Shown here: positions 27,683 to 36,282 of the stretch, piece by piece
Position numbering within the stretch: position 1 is the first letter of the stretch
Layout: each line of letters begins with the position of its first letter
Assembly (NCBI RefSeq): GCF_013113835.1
Contig: NZ_VTYQ01000003.1
Location: 434,001 to 498,000 of the forward strand
DNA length: 64,000 nucleotides
Reading direction: 5' to 3'
DNA from: Vibrio sp. RE88
GTDB lineage: Bacteria > Pseudomonadota > Gammaproteobacteria > Enterobacterales > Vibrionaceae
The notes under the pieces: model-generated
Told to the model about the DNA's origin: nothing
What the model saw: only the letters and a program-made list of their open reading frames with translations
The model's database searches: none
Program-made: the position numbers and the translations under genes

Positions 27683-28879
27683 TTAATCAGGGTATAAACG
27701 ATAAGTTTCACGCAATGTGCTGAATGCATCTAGTTCAGGCTGCCAACTGGCTTCAATTTCCTGATACGGTTTTCCTTGGCGAATTTGATTGAGTACTTCC
27801 GTTGTCCCAATCAGCTGAGCAAGCCATTCCGGTCGATCAACAATTGCACTATCTTGATAACCTAGATCGCGCATCGCCCAGTACCAACGAGAAAATGCCT
27901 CAATACTGAATTTGGTGTTTGCAGGTGGAGCAATTCGATAGCTTTCACCATACACATATTGACCTTGCTGCGGCCAAGCAGAGCTGTCATCTGCAATTTG
28001 GAATTCGTGGTTAATTTTTAAGTTTTCATCGGGGTAACCAATCACCTCAAAGGGAGTATTCGTTCCTCGGCCTACACTGATGGTGGTCGATTCAAACAAT
28101 CCTAAGCTTGGGTAATAAATAACAGACTCATCCGTTTGCAGATTTGGTGATGGCGCGACAGGTAAAGAATAGCTGTCGCTGTGACTGTATTCCGGTACCT
28201 TAACAACTTTGAGGTCACCTTCATCAAGGAACACACCATTACTCAGCCATAATTCACCGTTAATCATCAGTGCTAACTCAGCAATCGTCAGGCCATGGAC
28301 GACAGGAATAGGTGCCATCCCCACAAAAGAGACATGTTCTGGCTCCATGATTGGGCCAGCGATATAGCTCCCATTTGGGTTCGGGCGATCGAGAATCACC
28401 ACCTGACGACCGTATTCTGCCGCCGCTTCCATAACCAATTGCATAGTACTGATGTACGTGTAAAAGCGGACGCCGACATCCTGCATATCAAAGACCAGTA
28501 CATCAACATTCTGCAGATCTTCCTCGGTAGGCTTTTTATGGTCGCCATATAAAGAAATGACTGGTAACCCGGTTTCAGGATCAATGCCATCTTCCACTTC
28601 TTCACCTGCATCCTGCTCACCTCGTAGGCCGTGTTCAGGTGCGAACAAAGTCGTCACGTTTACCTGTTCTTCAATCATGGCATCAATAAGGTGAACGCCC
28701 GTATTGAGGCGCGAGGTTGGGTTAACGACCAACCCAACCCGCTTGCCCTCCAAATAAGGCAGATATTCTTCCAGTTGATCGGCGCCCACTGCAATTGAGG
28801 AAGTGGTTGACTCTTCTTCATCACAACCTAGGGTAAATATCGTACTGACTATCAATAATATCGACAGTAAAACCTTCAT
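27683..28879 (-). CDS. DUF1343 / NamZ-type exo-beta-N-acetylmuramidase, lipoprotein
   Basis: The family (GH171; NamZ in Bacillus subtilis) removes terminal MurNAc from peptidoglycan fragments. This 398-residue protein has a signal peptide ending in TLGC (Cys19), so it should be membrane-anchored outside the cytoplasm. It carries the family core: GLVVNPTSR, LFAPEHGLRGEQ (E82 a candidate catalytic residue), VLVFDMQDVGVRFYTYI and LDRPNP. GAGG seven bases before the ATG supports the start. It follows the GH3 N-acetylglucosaminidase by 106 bases, the same pairing as namZ with nagZ in Bacillus. Together the pair could strip alternating GlcNAc and MurNAc. Confidence 0.87.
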   Translation of the reverse strand: MKVLLSILLIVSTIFTLGCDEEESTTSSIAVGADQLEEYLPYLEGKRVGLVVNPTSRLNTGVHLIDAMIEEQVNVTTLFAPEHGLRGEQDAGEEVEDGIDPETGLPVISLYGDHKKPTEEDLQNVDVLVFDMQDVGVRFYTYISTMQLVMEAAAEYGRQVVILDRPNPNGSYIAGPIMEPEHVSFVGMAPIPVVHGLTIAELALMINGELWLSNGVFLDEGDLKVVKVPEYSHSDSYSLPVAPSPNLQTDESVIYYPSLGLFESTTISVGRGTNTPFEVIGYPDENLKINHEFQIADDSSAWPQQGQYVYGESYRIAPPANTKFSIEAFSRWYWAMRDLGYQDSAIVDRPEWLAQLIGTTEVLNQIRQGKPYQEIEASWQPELDAFSTLRETYRLYPD

Positions 28880-28985
28880 GTTATTACCTCATCTTTTGTG
28901 TGTTGCTTGATATTTAGGTGTTGTTAAGCACCCTCTTCATTTCCTGAAAAGGGTGGTAGTGTTATTCGCTGAAAAAGCAGTGGCG

Positions 28986-30989
28986 TTAGTAACTCACGCC
29001 GTAACCGATTGGGTATTTGAGGTCGCCCATACTACCGTCTTCGTTCTGATTGAAGACTTGCACTGGTAAACGGCCGTTTGGATTGAGGGTACCCAGAATG
29101 GTTTTAGCCACAGACTCCATCACGTGTGAGCCAAGATCGTTGCCTTGCTCATCGATACCGTAGTAGTTGTAAGTCGCAATAGCGCTGTGCGAGACATCCT
29201 CAAAGTTCACGACATCGTATGGAGCCCGCAAGGTAAGGTGGATAACTCTTTTTTGATTTTCGAAAGCGTATTTCATCATGCTGTAAGCAAATTGGTTATC
29301 ATCGATTTCCTCTGCTTTTTGACGCTCGTGAACATTGAATACCAGTGAATTTGATGCACTTGATAAACGCTTCAAGGCTGTGCTGAAAGAGTCACCATTG
29401 TCCTCGACTGGAGATGGTTCTGTGGCAGCAGTGCCGACAATAATGGTCTGAGCACCATCAATGTTTGTCTTTTCGGCGTCTTCCGTGGTTTCAGATATTA
29501 AAACGCCTGTCACTTGCGTTACCCCCTGATCATTGAGCGCCACTTTCAATGCTTTGGCTTTATCACCTTCGCCATAATTGGGCATGATGATGTGTACGTT
29601 TTCAATTTCATCTGGGTTGAGGGGTAAGGTGTCGTCTTGGTTTTCTATCAGGGTAATTGACTTGTCGGTTATCTCCCTTTCTGTCTCTTGATGTTGCACA
29701 TTACCTATCAAATTCTGAGCGTTACCCTGAACCTCAGAAAGGTCTACTTTCCCCGCAACGTTGAGCACATTCCGCTTCAGCTTAGTAGCAATGATTCGTT
29801 CAACAGACTCATCAATGCTTTGCTCGGAAAGCTCGCCAGCCTCTACCGCCGCTACCACTTCATCAATCAGCTCACCTAACTGCCCTTCACCGCTGGTTGT
29901 TCTAAAAAGGGTTGGCATAAGTGCGATGTCCACACCAGCCTGGAACGTTTTAATCACCGCATCCGCTTCTTCAAAGTGTGCCGCAATACCTTGCATATCA
30001 AGCGCGTCGGTAATAGTGAGGCCCTGATAGTTGAGTTCTTCACGCAATAATTCAGTTTGAATCTTGTGTGATAATGTCGCGGGTACAATGATGGTTTCGT
30101 CGCTGCGGCTACCCACGACTTCAGAATCATCCAAAGCCGGATATTGAATATGAGCCGTCATGATCATGTCAGGCGCCAAGCCTTGTTCGATGGCTTCTTT
30201 GTAAGGGGCTAAATCAATCGCGTACGCTTCTTCAACAGACTTGTTAACGATGGGTAAGCCGTAGTGTGAATCCGATTCAGTATCACCATGCCCCGGATAG
30301 TGCTTAAACGTCCCGATGACATTTTCATCGGCCATGCCTTTTGCTGACTGCCCTCCGAGTAAACCCACGAGCTGAGGGTCTTCGCCGTAGGATCGAACAT
30401 TAATGACAGGGTTAAGCGGATTTGATTGGACATCAACGACAGGAGCGAAGTTAACATTAAATCCAACCGATTTAATTTCTTTCGCTAAAATTCTACCCGA
30501 CTCGTAGGCCAGTTCAGGATTATTATCATTTAAATAGGCAGCGCCAAGAGCCATATTACCGGGTAGGTTTGTGGCTTGCGCTCTTGGCAAACGAACAACA
30601 TTCCCACCTTCTTGATCTATGGTGACAAATAATCCAACCTCTTGATCCTCTTCAACGGCGTTTTGCATGTTCCAGATCAGCTCGGCAGTTTGATTAATAT
30701 CGACCAAATTACTACTGAATAAAATCACACCACCGACTTTATCATTGCCAATAATATGTCGAACACTCTCATTTATTTCAGTTAATCCATCAACACATTC
30801 AGGTTCTCCTTCGTCACACCAATAACGAAATGACATTATTATTTTTTGTGAAATCTTTTCTCGCAGCGTCATATCTTGCGTAATTACGCGTGCCCTATCT
30901 TCCAAAGAAAGGGAGTCCGAATCATCAAGACATCCAACTCCCATCAGGCATACCATTGTAATTAAAGAAAGTCTTAAGCTCTTTTTCAT
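28986..30989 (-). CDS. GH3 beta-N-acetylglucosaminidase (NagZ-like), lipoprotein
   Basis: The 667-residue enzyme starts at ATG 30989 (GGGGG four bases upstream) and has a lipobox LMGVGC (Cys20). The GH3 barrel spans about 30-380 with KHYPGHGDT (229-237), the NagZ-type acid/base dyad in DSH (240-242) and nucleophile D328 in ITDALDM. The dyad marks N-acetylglucosaminidases within GH3. A second alpha/beta domain follows at about 440-650, as in the two-domain Bacillus NagZ and unlike the single-domain cytosolic NagZ usual in Gram-negatives. The substrate is probably GlcNAc-ended muropeptides or glycan chains, with chitin oligomers as the alternative. It is the first gene of an operon with the NamZ-type gene. 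Confidence 0.9.
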   Translation of the reverse strand: MKKSLRLSLITMVCLMGVGCLDDSDSLSLEDRARVITQDMTLREKISQKIIMSFRYWCDEGEPECVDGLTEINESVRHIIGNDKVGGVILFSSNLVDINQTAELIWNMQNAVEEDQEVGLFVTIDQEGGNVVRLPRAQATNLPGNMALGAAYLNDNNPELAYESGRILAKEIKSVGFNVNFAPVVDVQSNPLNPVINVRSYGEDPQLVGLLGGQSAKGMADENVIGTFKHYPGHGDTESDSHYGLPIVNKSVEEAYAIDLAPYKEAIEQGLAPDMIMTAHIQYPALDDSEVVGSRSDETIIVPATLSHKIQTELLREELNYQGLTITDALDMQGIAAHFEEADAVIKTFQAGVDIALMPTLFRTTSGEGQLGELIDEVVAAVEAGELSEQSIDESVERIIATKLKRNVLNVAGKVDLSEVQGNAQNLIGNVQHQETEREITDKSITLIENQDDTLPLNPDEIENVHIIMPNYGEGDKAKALKVALNDQGVTQVTGVLISETTEDAEKTNIDGAQTIIVGTAATEPSPVEDNGDSFSTALKRLSSASNSLVFNVHERQKAEEIDDNQFAYSMMKYAFENQKRVIHLTLRAPYDVVNFEDVSHSAIATYNYYGIDEQGNDLGSHVMESVAKTILGTLNPNGRLPVQVFNQNEDGSMGDLKYPIGYGVSY

Positions 30990-31100
30990 TCTACCCCCGC
31001 ACAATATAATTTTATTTCTCAGATTGACTGCGTACTCGCTGATAAACTGCGCCACGCTAACTTTTGTAAGATAGAATGCTATTTAATAAAACCATTTGTT

Positions 31101-31231
31101 ATTGGAATAAATATCACGACTTATCTATTCCAATGAGCTTAAAAATGGAATAAAACACTGATTAATTAATGAGAAAAGATATCAATAGTCATGATTAAAA
31201 AGACGAGAAGAGGCTATTCCAAATAGGAATA
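31101..31231. promoter_or_regulatory. cluster of GGAATA/TATTCC elements upstream of the GH3 operon
   Basis: An inverted pair ATTGGAATA (31101-31109) and TATTCCAAT (31126-31134) is followed by TGGAATA (31146-31152) and by the compact palindrome TATTCCAAATAGGAATA (31215-31231). Five half-sites in 131 bases, 112-243 bases before the GH3 start, look like a multi-site operator. I do not recognise the regulator. Confidence 0.45.
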
Positions 31232-31429
31232 ATATTGGTGGTGGTATGATGAAATAATGTTGATATTTTTCTAACATTCAATTCTGTGTCACAAAAAATG
31301 AACAATAATAAAAATAAGCAATTTAAATATATTCAAATAAAAAACAAATAGGATAAGCACACTAAATATAAACGCCCAAATCCCAATAACGAGTAATATA
31401 TCCTCATTAATTAGTAGATGTGAATTTAT

Positions 31430-31464
31430 ATAAAAATCCGATATTGATTACTCAATATCGGATT
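31430..31464 (-). terminator. rho-independent terminator of the large CBM protein gene
   Basis: AATCCGATATTGA / TCAATATCGGATT (31435-31447 and 31452-31464) is a perfect 13-bp stem with a TTAC loop, followed on the minus strand by a T-rich stretch. It is 32 bases after the stop at 31497. Confidence 0.87.
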
Positions 31465-31496
31465 GGTCATTTTATTCTTTATCGATTGGAGTATGA

Positions 31497-34400
31497 CTAC
31501 TCAGCACAACTTCCAATCCACACCCAACCAGAATATGGATCCGCGGGCGTTAACTCTGCATCTGTCCAGCGTTCCGCTTCATATAGGCTGCCTTGGTACG
31601 TCACCTGTGCGTCTGGCTCATACTGCCCCGGCTCAAATTCAGGAATATCCGCACAAATGCCATCGCCACCACCGGTGTTTTCGCCAATCACTTTCAGCTG
31701 TGTTGACTTAACCGCTGACTCCTCACCGTCTGAAGCCTCTAGTGAAATGGAATAGGTCAGATTGTAATCCGTCACAGGCGCGGTCACTTCGAGCGTGGCA
31801 CTGTTCGTGTCACCCACGACTGTTAGATCTGAAGGTACGGTCCATTGGTAGCTCACTTGTTCACCTTCCGGATCGGTTGCCGATGCTGTAATGGTGACCG
31901 TTTCCCCACTATCAACCTCGTAATTCGGTGATAGATCAATCACTGGTGGCTGATTACCAGGAGGTGGGGTTTCTCCACCTTCTCCACCCCAGATAGAGCC
32001 ATCACATTCGTTGCCCATCAGACATGCCGGGCTTTGAGCGTAGGCGTCGACCTTACCGTCTAACCAGCCGTTGTCCGTATCGTTGGAACCAATCGACACG
32101 ACAGCTGTGGTCGAGCCGCCTCCCCAGAAAATAGAGAAGACATTACTCTTCGGCAAATCATGCATCGCCACTCTCGACCAATCATAGCCATTGTCTTTTG
32201 CAAGGAGCTCACCAACGTTGCTCGCACCATTGTAAATCTCCGCGCTTAGAGGTTTATCGAGTAAGCCTGCTCGAATGGTACTGATATCTGTACTGATACG
32301 AGCGTCACCCATGAAGTAGGAGCCACCTGACGCTTCATGTTCAACGCTGATGAGATCATTACCTTCCTCTTCGGTCGGCATATGGCCGCCTGGGATCTGC
32401 CAAATCATTGCTGGTGAATCTGCGCCATCACTGATGGTTTTCACGTAAGAAAGATAACGTGTCCAGCTCGTTGCATTGTATGCGTAGTTAGCAATCGCTT
32501 CCGACCCAAAACCATCTCGTTCATATTTATCAAACACGATGTAGTCAGGCGTGTAGGTACCGCTGTAGACATCTAATGAAGCGATGAAATCTGCTACTTC
32601 TTGTCCTTTAGCTTCAGACTGATCCTCGGGTGTATGGATCCAATTCGCAGAACCCACTGCCCAAAGGTTAATCTGCCAACCGTAAGTGACGTCCTCAGCC
32701 AATTCGCTCATGATGAAGTTTAATGATGCAATATAGCCCTTCAACGTGTCCTCAAACTGCGGGATTTCTACAGGTGGCTGATAGCCGTAGGTCTCTGCCA
32801 TGTATTCCAGAGCACGCGCCAACTGATTGTTGACTTCGACACTGCCCGACACACTGAGCATTTCAACATCAGATGGGTTTTTCTGCAGTTCACCAAGGAA
32901 GTCAGGGTTAAGTACAAACGACATAGGCGAGCTGCCATCGCCACGAGCGTATTCCTGCGCGGCTGTCGCCTGAGTAATGAAGGTCGCGTAATGTTTGTAC
33001 AGGAGGTTGGTATCCTTCAGGTCACCCCAGCTTGCGCCACCACTGGCGTTGGCGGTGTAAACGACCATGACAGGCAACACAGGCTTGCCAGAAATTCCGG
33101 ATGCAGTTTGAGCATTCGCGTAGGTCGTATGGAGAGGAAGGCCATCTTTCGGCAAGATGACATCTGGGTCACCGGAGCCACTCAGACCGGCGTACTTGAA
33201 GATTGCATCGACGCGCGTAGCACCGATTTTTTGAGTAGCCTGCTCACTGTCATTGGTCACGGTGCCGTTGGCAACGAAATCAGGGAAACCTTTCACTGCT
33301 AGGCTCATCGCTTCTCTAAATGGTAGGGCTAACGCGAACGGAGTACTACCAGCAGTTACCATGATTGACTCTTCACCATCGTAGGCGTAGCGCGTCTCGC
33401 CAGCGGATACTGGATCAATCTCTACCTGATATTCTCCCGGTTTCACGCTATCAGGCAGCGTGAACGTGTTCTCTGTAATCTCATAGCTGTAAAGACCAGA
33501 ACCATCTGTCGCCACTAAATTCACTAAAACCGGCATGGCTTCAGTTGGCAGCCCTGAAAGCGTTGCTTCCACAATACGGAAACCTTCAGTATCTATGGCA
33601 GTGGACGAAACGTCTGCGGTGATTTTAGTCGCACTGTCTTTGTTGATTGAAATATTCAAGTTGTCCTGAGGCTGATGCAAAGTGTTATTCACGGTGACTG
33701 GCGAGTAACTTAGATCGTAGCTGTGGCCATCAAGCAGTTTACCAATATCCAGATTTCCACCAAATGGCACGATGACGCTGCGCTCAATATCGTCGCTGCC
33801 TGCAGGATGTACTGCAACGTTTGTGGTCAGGTTTCCAGCCACTCCGTCAATGGCAGGCATGGTGAGATCGATGGCCGCATAATAAACAAATGCATCGTAT
33901 TGAACAGAAGCCGTCGGTGCTGCTTGGTCACTGTCCACTGTCACCGTGGTTGCTGGTGAAGCCGCTGTAGCAATCCCCTTTTCACTCGACACATCCAAGG
34001 CGGTGACCTGATATTCACCATCTTTTAAATGGTCGAGTGTGTAGGTTGAGCCCCATGCGACTGAAACTGTTTCCGCGTAACTTTCCCCTTCAACCAAAAT
34101 GGAAGCTGAAGACAGGCTGGAATGAGGGGACGTTGGCGCAATCAGTTCAATCTTCCCTTGTAACGCGGGATCATTTTTGATGATGACTTGCTCAACACTA
34201 AGGTCATTTTGATCGATGAAATCACCGTTTGTTGAGTTAAGACCAAATATCAGATCGAATGATGCACCTGCTGCCAGTGGGTCAGACGTTGCGTCATGAG
34301 TAAACACAAAAGTATTGGGCTCTGGGCTACTAACGTTAAATCCCGGAGCACCCCATACGCTGTTCACTGACGCATCTTTACTTGTGGTGACCCAGACTTC

Positions 34401-34622
34401 AGCACTGTCTAAATCCAACGTTTCACCGGACACGTTACTGACGGTGACCTGCGCCGTTGAGTACCACTCCTCTACGCCTTGCATTGCAATTTCTGTTTCC
34501 ACCGATGCACTCTGTGTAGCAGCGATGCTGTTTTGTGGTGCTGCCATGGCGGATTGAACAGCCAGCAATGGTGAGCCGATTAACGCTGCGGTTACCAACA
34601 AACTGATCGTTGTTTTTTTCAT
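31497..34622 (-). CDS. large secreted carbohydrate-active protein with Ig-like and chitin-binding-like domains
   Basis: The 1041-residue protein has a signal peptide (about 1-27). Residues 35-165 look like a CBM2-type beta-sandwich. Two or three beta-rich domains follow at about 165-450. A possible TIM-barrel runs over about 465-855, with strands PVLPVMVVYTANASGG, MSFVLNPDFLG, YGWQINLWAVGS, YIVFDKYERDGFG and MIWQIPGGHMP. A PKD/Ig-like domain (about 880-980) and a C-terminal CBM5/12-like module (about 987-1041) complete it. No GH18 DxxDxDxE motif is present, so it is not an ordinary chitinase. The size is like Vibrio periplasmic chitodextrinase, but I cannot confirm that relation. The adjacent GH3 and NamZ-type genes point to amino-sugar polymers as substrate. 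AGGA eight bases before ATG supports the start. Confidence 0.72.
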   Translation of the reverse strand: MKKTTISLLVTAALIGSPLLAVQSAMAAPQNSIAATQSASVETEIAMQGVEEWYSTAQVTVSNVSGETLDLDSAEVWVTTSKDASVNSVWGAPGFNVSSPEPNTFVFTHDATSDPLAAGASFDLIFGLNSTNGDFIDQNDLSVEQVIIKNDPALQGKIELIAPTSPHSSLSSASILVEGESYAETVSVAWGSTYTLDHLKDGEYQVTALDVSSEKGIATAASPATTVTVDSDQAAPTASVQYDAFVYYAAIDLTMPAIDGVAGNLTTNVAVHPAGSDDIERSVIVPFGGNLDIGKLLDGHSYDLSYSPVTVNNTLHQPQDNLNISINKDSATKITADVSSTAIDTEGFRIVEATLSGLPTEAMPVLVNLVATDGSGLYSYEITENTFTLPDSVKPGEYQVEIDPVSAGETRYAYDGEESIMVTAGSTPFALALPFREAMSLAVKGFPDFVANGTVTNDSEQATQKIGATRVDAIFKYAGLSGSGDPDVILPKDGLPLHTTYANAQTASGISGKPVLPVMVVYTANASGGASWGDLKDTNLLYKHYATFITQATAAQEYARGDGSSPMSFVLNPDFLGELQKNPSDVEMLSVSGSVEVNNQLARALEYMAETYGYQPPVEIPQFEDTLKGYIASLNFIMSELAEDVTYGWQINLWAVGSANWIHTPEDQSEAKGQEVADFIASLDVYSGTYTPDYIVFDKYERDGFGSEAIANYAYNATSWTRYLSYVKTISDGADSPAMIWQIPGGHMPTEEEGNDLISVEHEASGGSYFMGDARISTDISTIRAGLLDKPLSAEIYNGASNVGELLAKDNGYDWSRVAMHDLPKSNVFSIFWGGGSTTAVVSIGSNDTDNGWLDGKVDAYAQSPACLMGNECDGSIWGGEGGETPPPGNQPPVIDLSPNYEVDSGETVTITASATDPEGEQVSYQWTVPSDLTVVGDTNSATLEVTAPVTDYNLTYSISLEASDGEESAVKSTQLKVIGENTGGGDGICADIPEFEPGQYEPDAQVTYQGSLYEAERWTDAELTPADPYSGWVWIGSCAE

Positions 34623-34693
34623 GATTTGAATCCTATGACACCTATATCGAATAAAAGTGGTGCCTTTATTTGTTAAGCCAAATTTATAGTTTG

Positions 34694-34752
34694 TTCCGAT
34701 AAACCATCACCTATATTTAGATGGAATTTTTGTCTATCTAGACATATCGGAA
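34694..34752. promoter_or_regulatory. nested inverted repeats upstream of the large CBM protein gene
   Basis: TTCCGATA (34694-34701) faces TATCGGAA (34745-34752). Between them lies a second palindrome, TGTCTATCTAGACA (34731-34744). They are 72-130 bases before the ATG, a usual place for an operator. The regulator is unknown. Confidence 0.4.
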
Positions 34753-35304
34753 TCAAATCCATTTTTTAATGGGAACTTTCACAAGGCAAAATTGCTTAAT
34801 TAAAGTTTGATAATCATTCCAGAATTCAATCATTCCGTTTAAATTGTCAAAATATACAATAAATAGCCGTTATGTATTTTCAATAACCTGATAGCCACCA
34901 AAAATAAAGAGACAAAAATGAAACAATATCGAAACATATACAGAAGAAATCTTCGGATAAAAATGATATCAAATCGATCAATTGACAAATATTAAGACAG
35001 TTTCATCGATAAAGAACCCTATGCTTAGCGAAACAGTAACCCCCATAGCCAACAAACCAAAAAACAATAATAATTCAATAACTTAAAATAAACCCATTAA
35101 ACCAAGCAGTGAAAATCAAAGATAACCACCGAGACGAAATCCAACTTTTACTGAAAAATCCATTAATATTTATAAACGAAATAAAAATTATTCATTAAAA
35201 CCATCATGGTTATAACTCAACGTTCTATTACCAGAAGCTAAAATATCGTTTAAATGAAATGCCCACTTCCTATAAATTTAATAAAATTACTTATTATCCA
35301 GACC

Positions 35305-35340
35305 TAATAATAAGGCCACTCAGTAGAGTGGCCTTATTCA
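35305..35340 (-). terminator. rho-independent terminator of the TRAP/Cache operon
   Basis: AATAAGGCCACTC / GAGTGGCCTTATT (35309-35321 and 35326-35338) forms a 13-bp stem with a four-base loop, 28 bases beyond the Cache gene stop. The T's are inside the stem end rather than a long tail. Confidence 0.82.
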
Positions 35341-35365
35341 GTTCTAGATTTTTATTTTAATTAAA

Positions 35366-36271
35366 TTACGACGACGTAGATTTAGTATAATAACCTACAG
35401 CGACGACTTTGTTATCCAATACTCGATAATAAGTGTGTTTATTCTCAACGTTACCTGATAACGGATTCAACCATCGGTAGGAGTACTCCCCTCGCCCATT
35501 CTTACGCGCCAATGACAATAGCTCCGTCACGATTGGTTTGAGATCTGGATTAAGAATTTCGTTATGCGAACGCCCAACTAACTCCGGAGAGGTGCCGTGA
35601 GCGAGAAACTTACCAGAGTTAATATCGAGCACAAACACATACAGATCGCCTTGAACAAAATCACCATCAATATCGTTGAATGCGTCTAAACTCTGCTGCT
35701 CTGAACTCACCATCGCGGCCATAGCTCTCGACAATAGTTGTTTTGCTTCAGTCGCACTGGAACGCTCAGGATAGTAGCCCACGGCCACAATCACATCTCC
35801 CACCCTTTCAAAGAAGGTTTTCTTGGGCTCCCCCATTCGATCGGTTGGATTGGTCCAGTGATAGTCCACCTCACCATAGCCATTGTGAACCGCTTTCGAG
35901 ATCATCTCACGAAAGAAGGGCTTACCATACACATCCTGAGTATCCAAAACACTGTCACCAATTAGCACCATTGATGAGCCACCACTGGCGAGAAACTGGC
36001 CATCGACTCCCACCGCAAAGACATACAGTTCGTCATCAACAAATGCTGAGTCAGTAGAAAAATCACTGACCGCCTTATCGCCTTGGTTCTGAATATGCAG
36101 TACGGCTTTTGATAACAGCGTTTTTGCTCTGCGCTCTGCCTGCGTTGCGACATGCGGCTCCGAGATATCCAGTACGTTGACCGCTTGCTGGCTCTCTTCA
36201 GCTTGTACTATCGCGCTGCTGAGAGCACTCAGCATCAAAGTGGCTAAAAGAAGAATTCGTTGTAATTTCAC
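35366..36271 (-). CDS. exported protein with two tandem Cache domains
   Basis: The protein of about 301 residues has a signal peptide (about 1-24, to VQA) and two homologous single-Cache (sCache_2-like) domains. Both contain the same series: LYVF, a 'G.FLA.G' strand, a 'G.GEV/YSY.W.NP' strand and a final VVAVGYY. Cache domains bind small ligands in chemoreceptors and kinases, but this protein has no kinase, methyl-acceptor or further membrane part, so it is a free periplasmic binding protein. I prefer the GTG at 36271 (AGGAGG seven bases upstream); the ATG at 36277 is only one base from that site. It follows the TRAP large subunit gene by 11 bases, so a role in sensing or presenting the transported sulfonate is inferred. 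Confidence 0.78.
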   Translation of the reverse strand: MKLQRILLLATLMLSALSSAIVQAEESQQAVNVLDISEPHVATQAERRAKTLLSKAVLHIQNQGDKAVSDFSTDSAFVDDELYVFAVGVDGQFLASGGSSMVLIGDSVLDTQDVYGKPFFREMISKAVHNGYGEVDYHWTNPTDRMGEPKKTFFERVGDVIVAVGYYPERSSATEAKQLLSRAMAAMVSSEQQSLDAFNDIDGDFVQGDLYVFVLDINSGKFLAHGTSPELVGRSHNEILNPDLKPIVTELLSLARKNGRGEYSYRWLNPLSGNVENKHTYYRVLDNKVVAVGYYTKSTSS

Positions 36272-36282
36272 GTTCATACCTC

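Larger units (their letters stand above)
30990..31496. other. intergenic region upstream of the GH3 gene
   Basis: About 500 very AT-rich bases hold the promoter of the nagZ-like/namZ-like operon, a cluster of GGAATA/TATTCC elements and the terminator of the large CBM protein gene. No gene is supported. Confidence 0.5.
34623..35365. other. AT-rich intergenic region
   Basis: About 740 bases, strongly AT-rich, between two minus-strand genes. The right end holds the terminator of the Cache/TRAP operon; the left end should hold the promoter of the large CBM protein, with a nested inverted repeat at 34694-34752. In the middle I saw no gene or RNA that I can support. Confidence 0.5.

Noticed and set aside
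28920..28965. Terminator between the GH3 and NamZ-type genes
   Set aside because: CACCCT and AGGGTG can pair, but the stem is interrupted and no T-run follows on the minus strand.
31497..34622. Ordinary GH18 chitinase
   Set aside because: The required DxxDxDxE motif is absent; FDKYERDG has different spacing.
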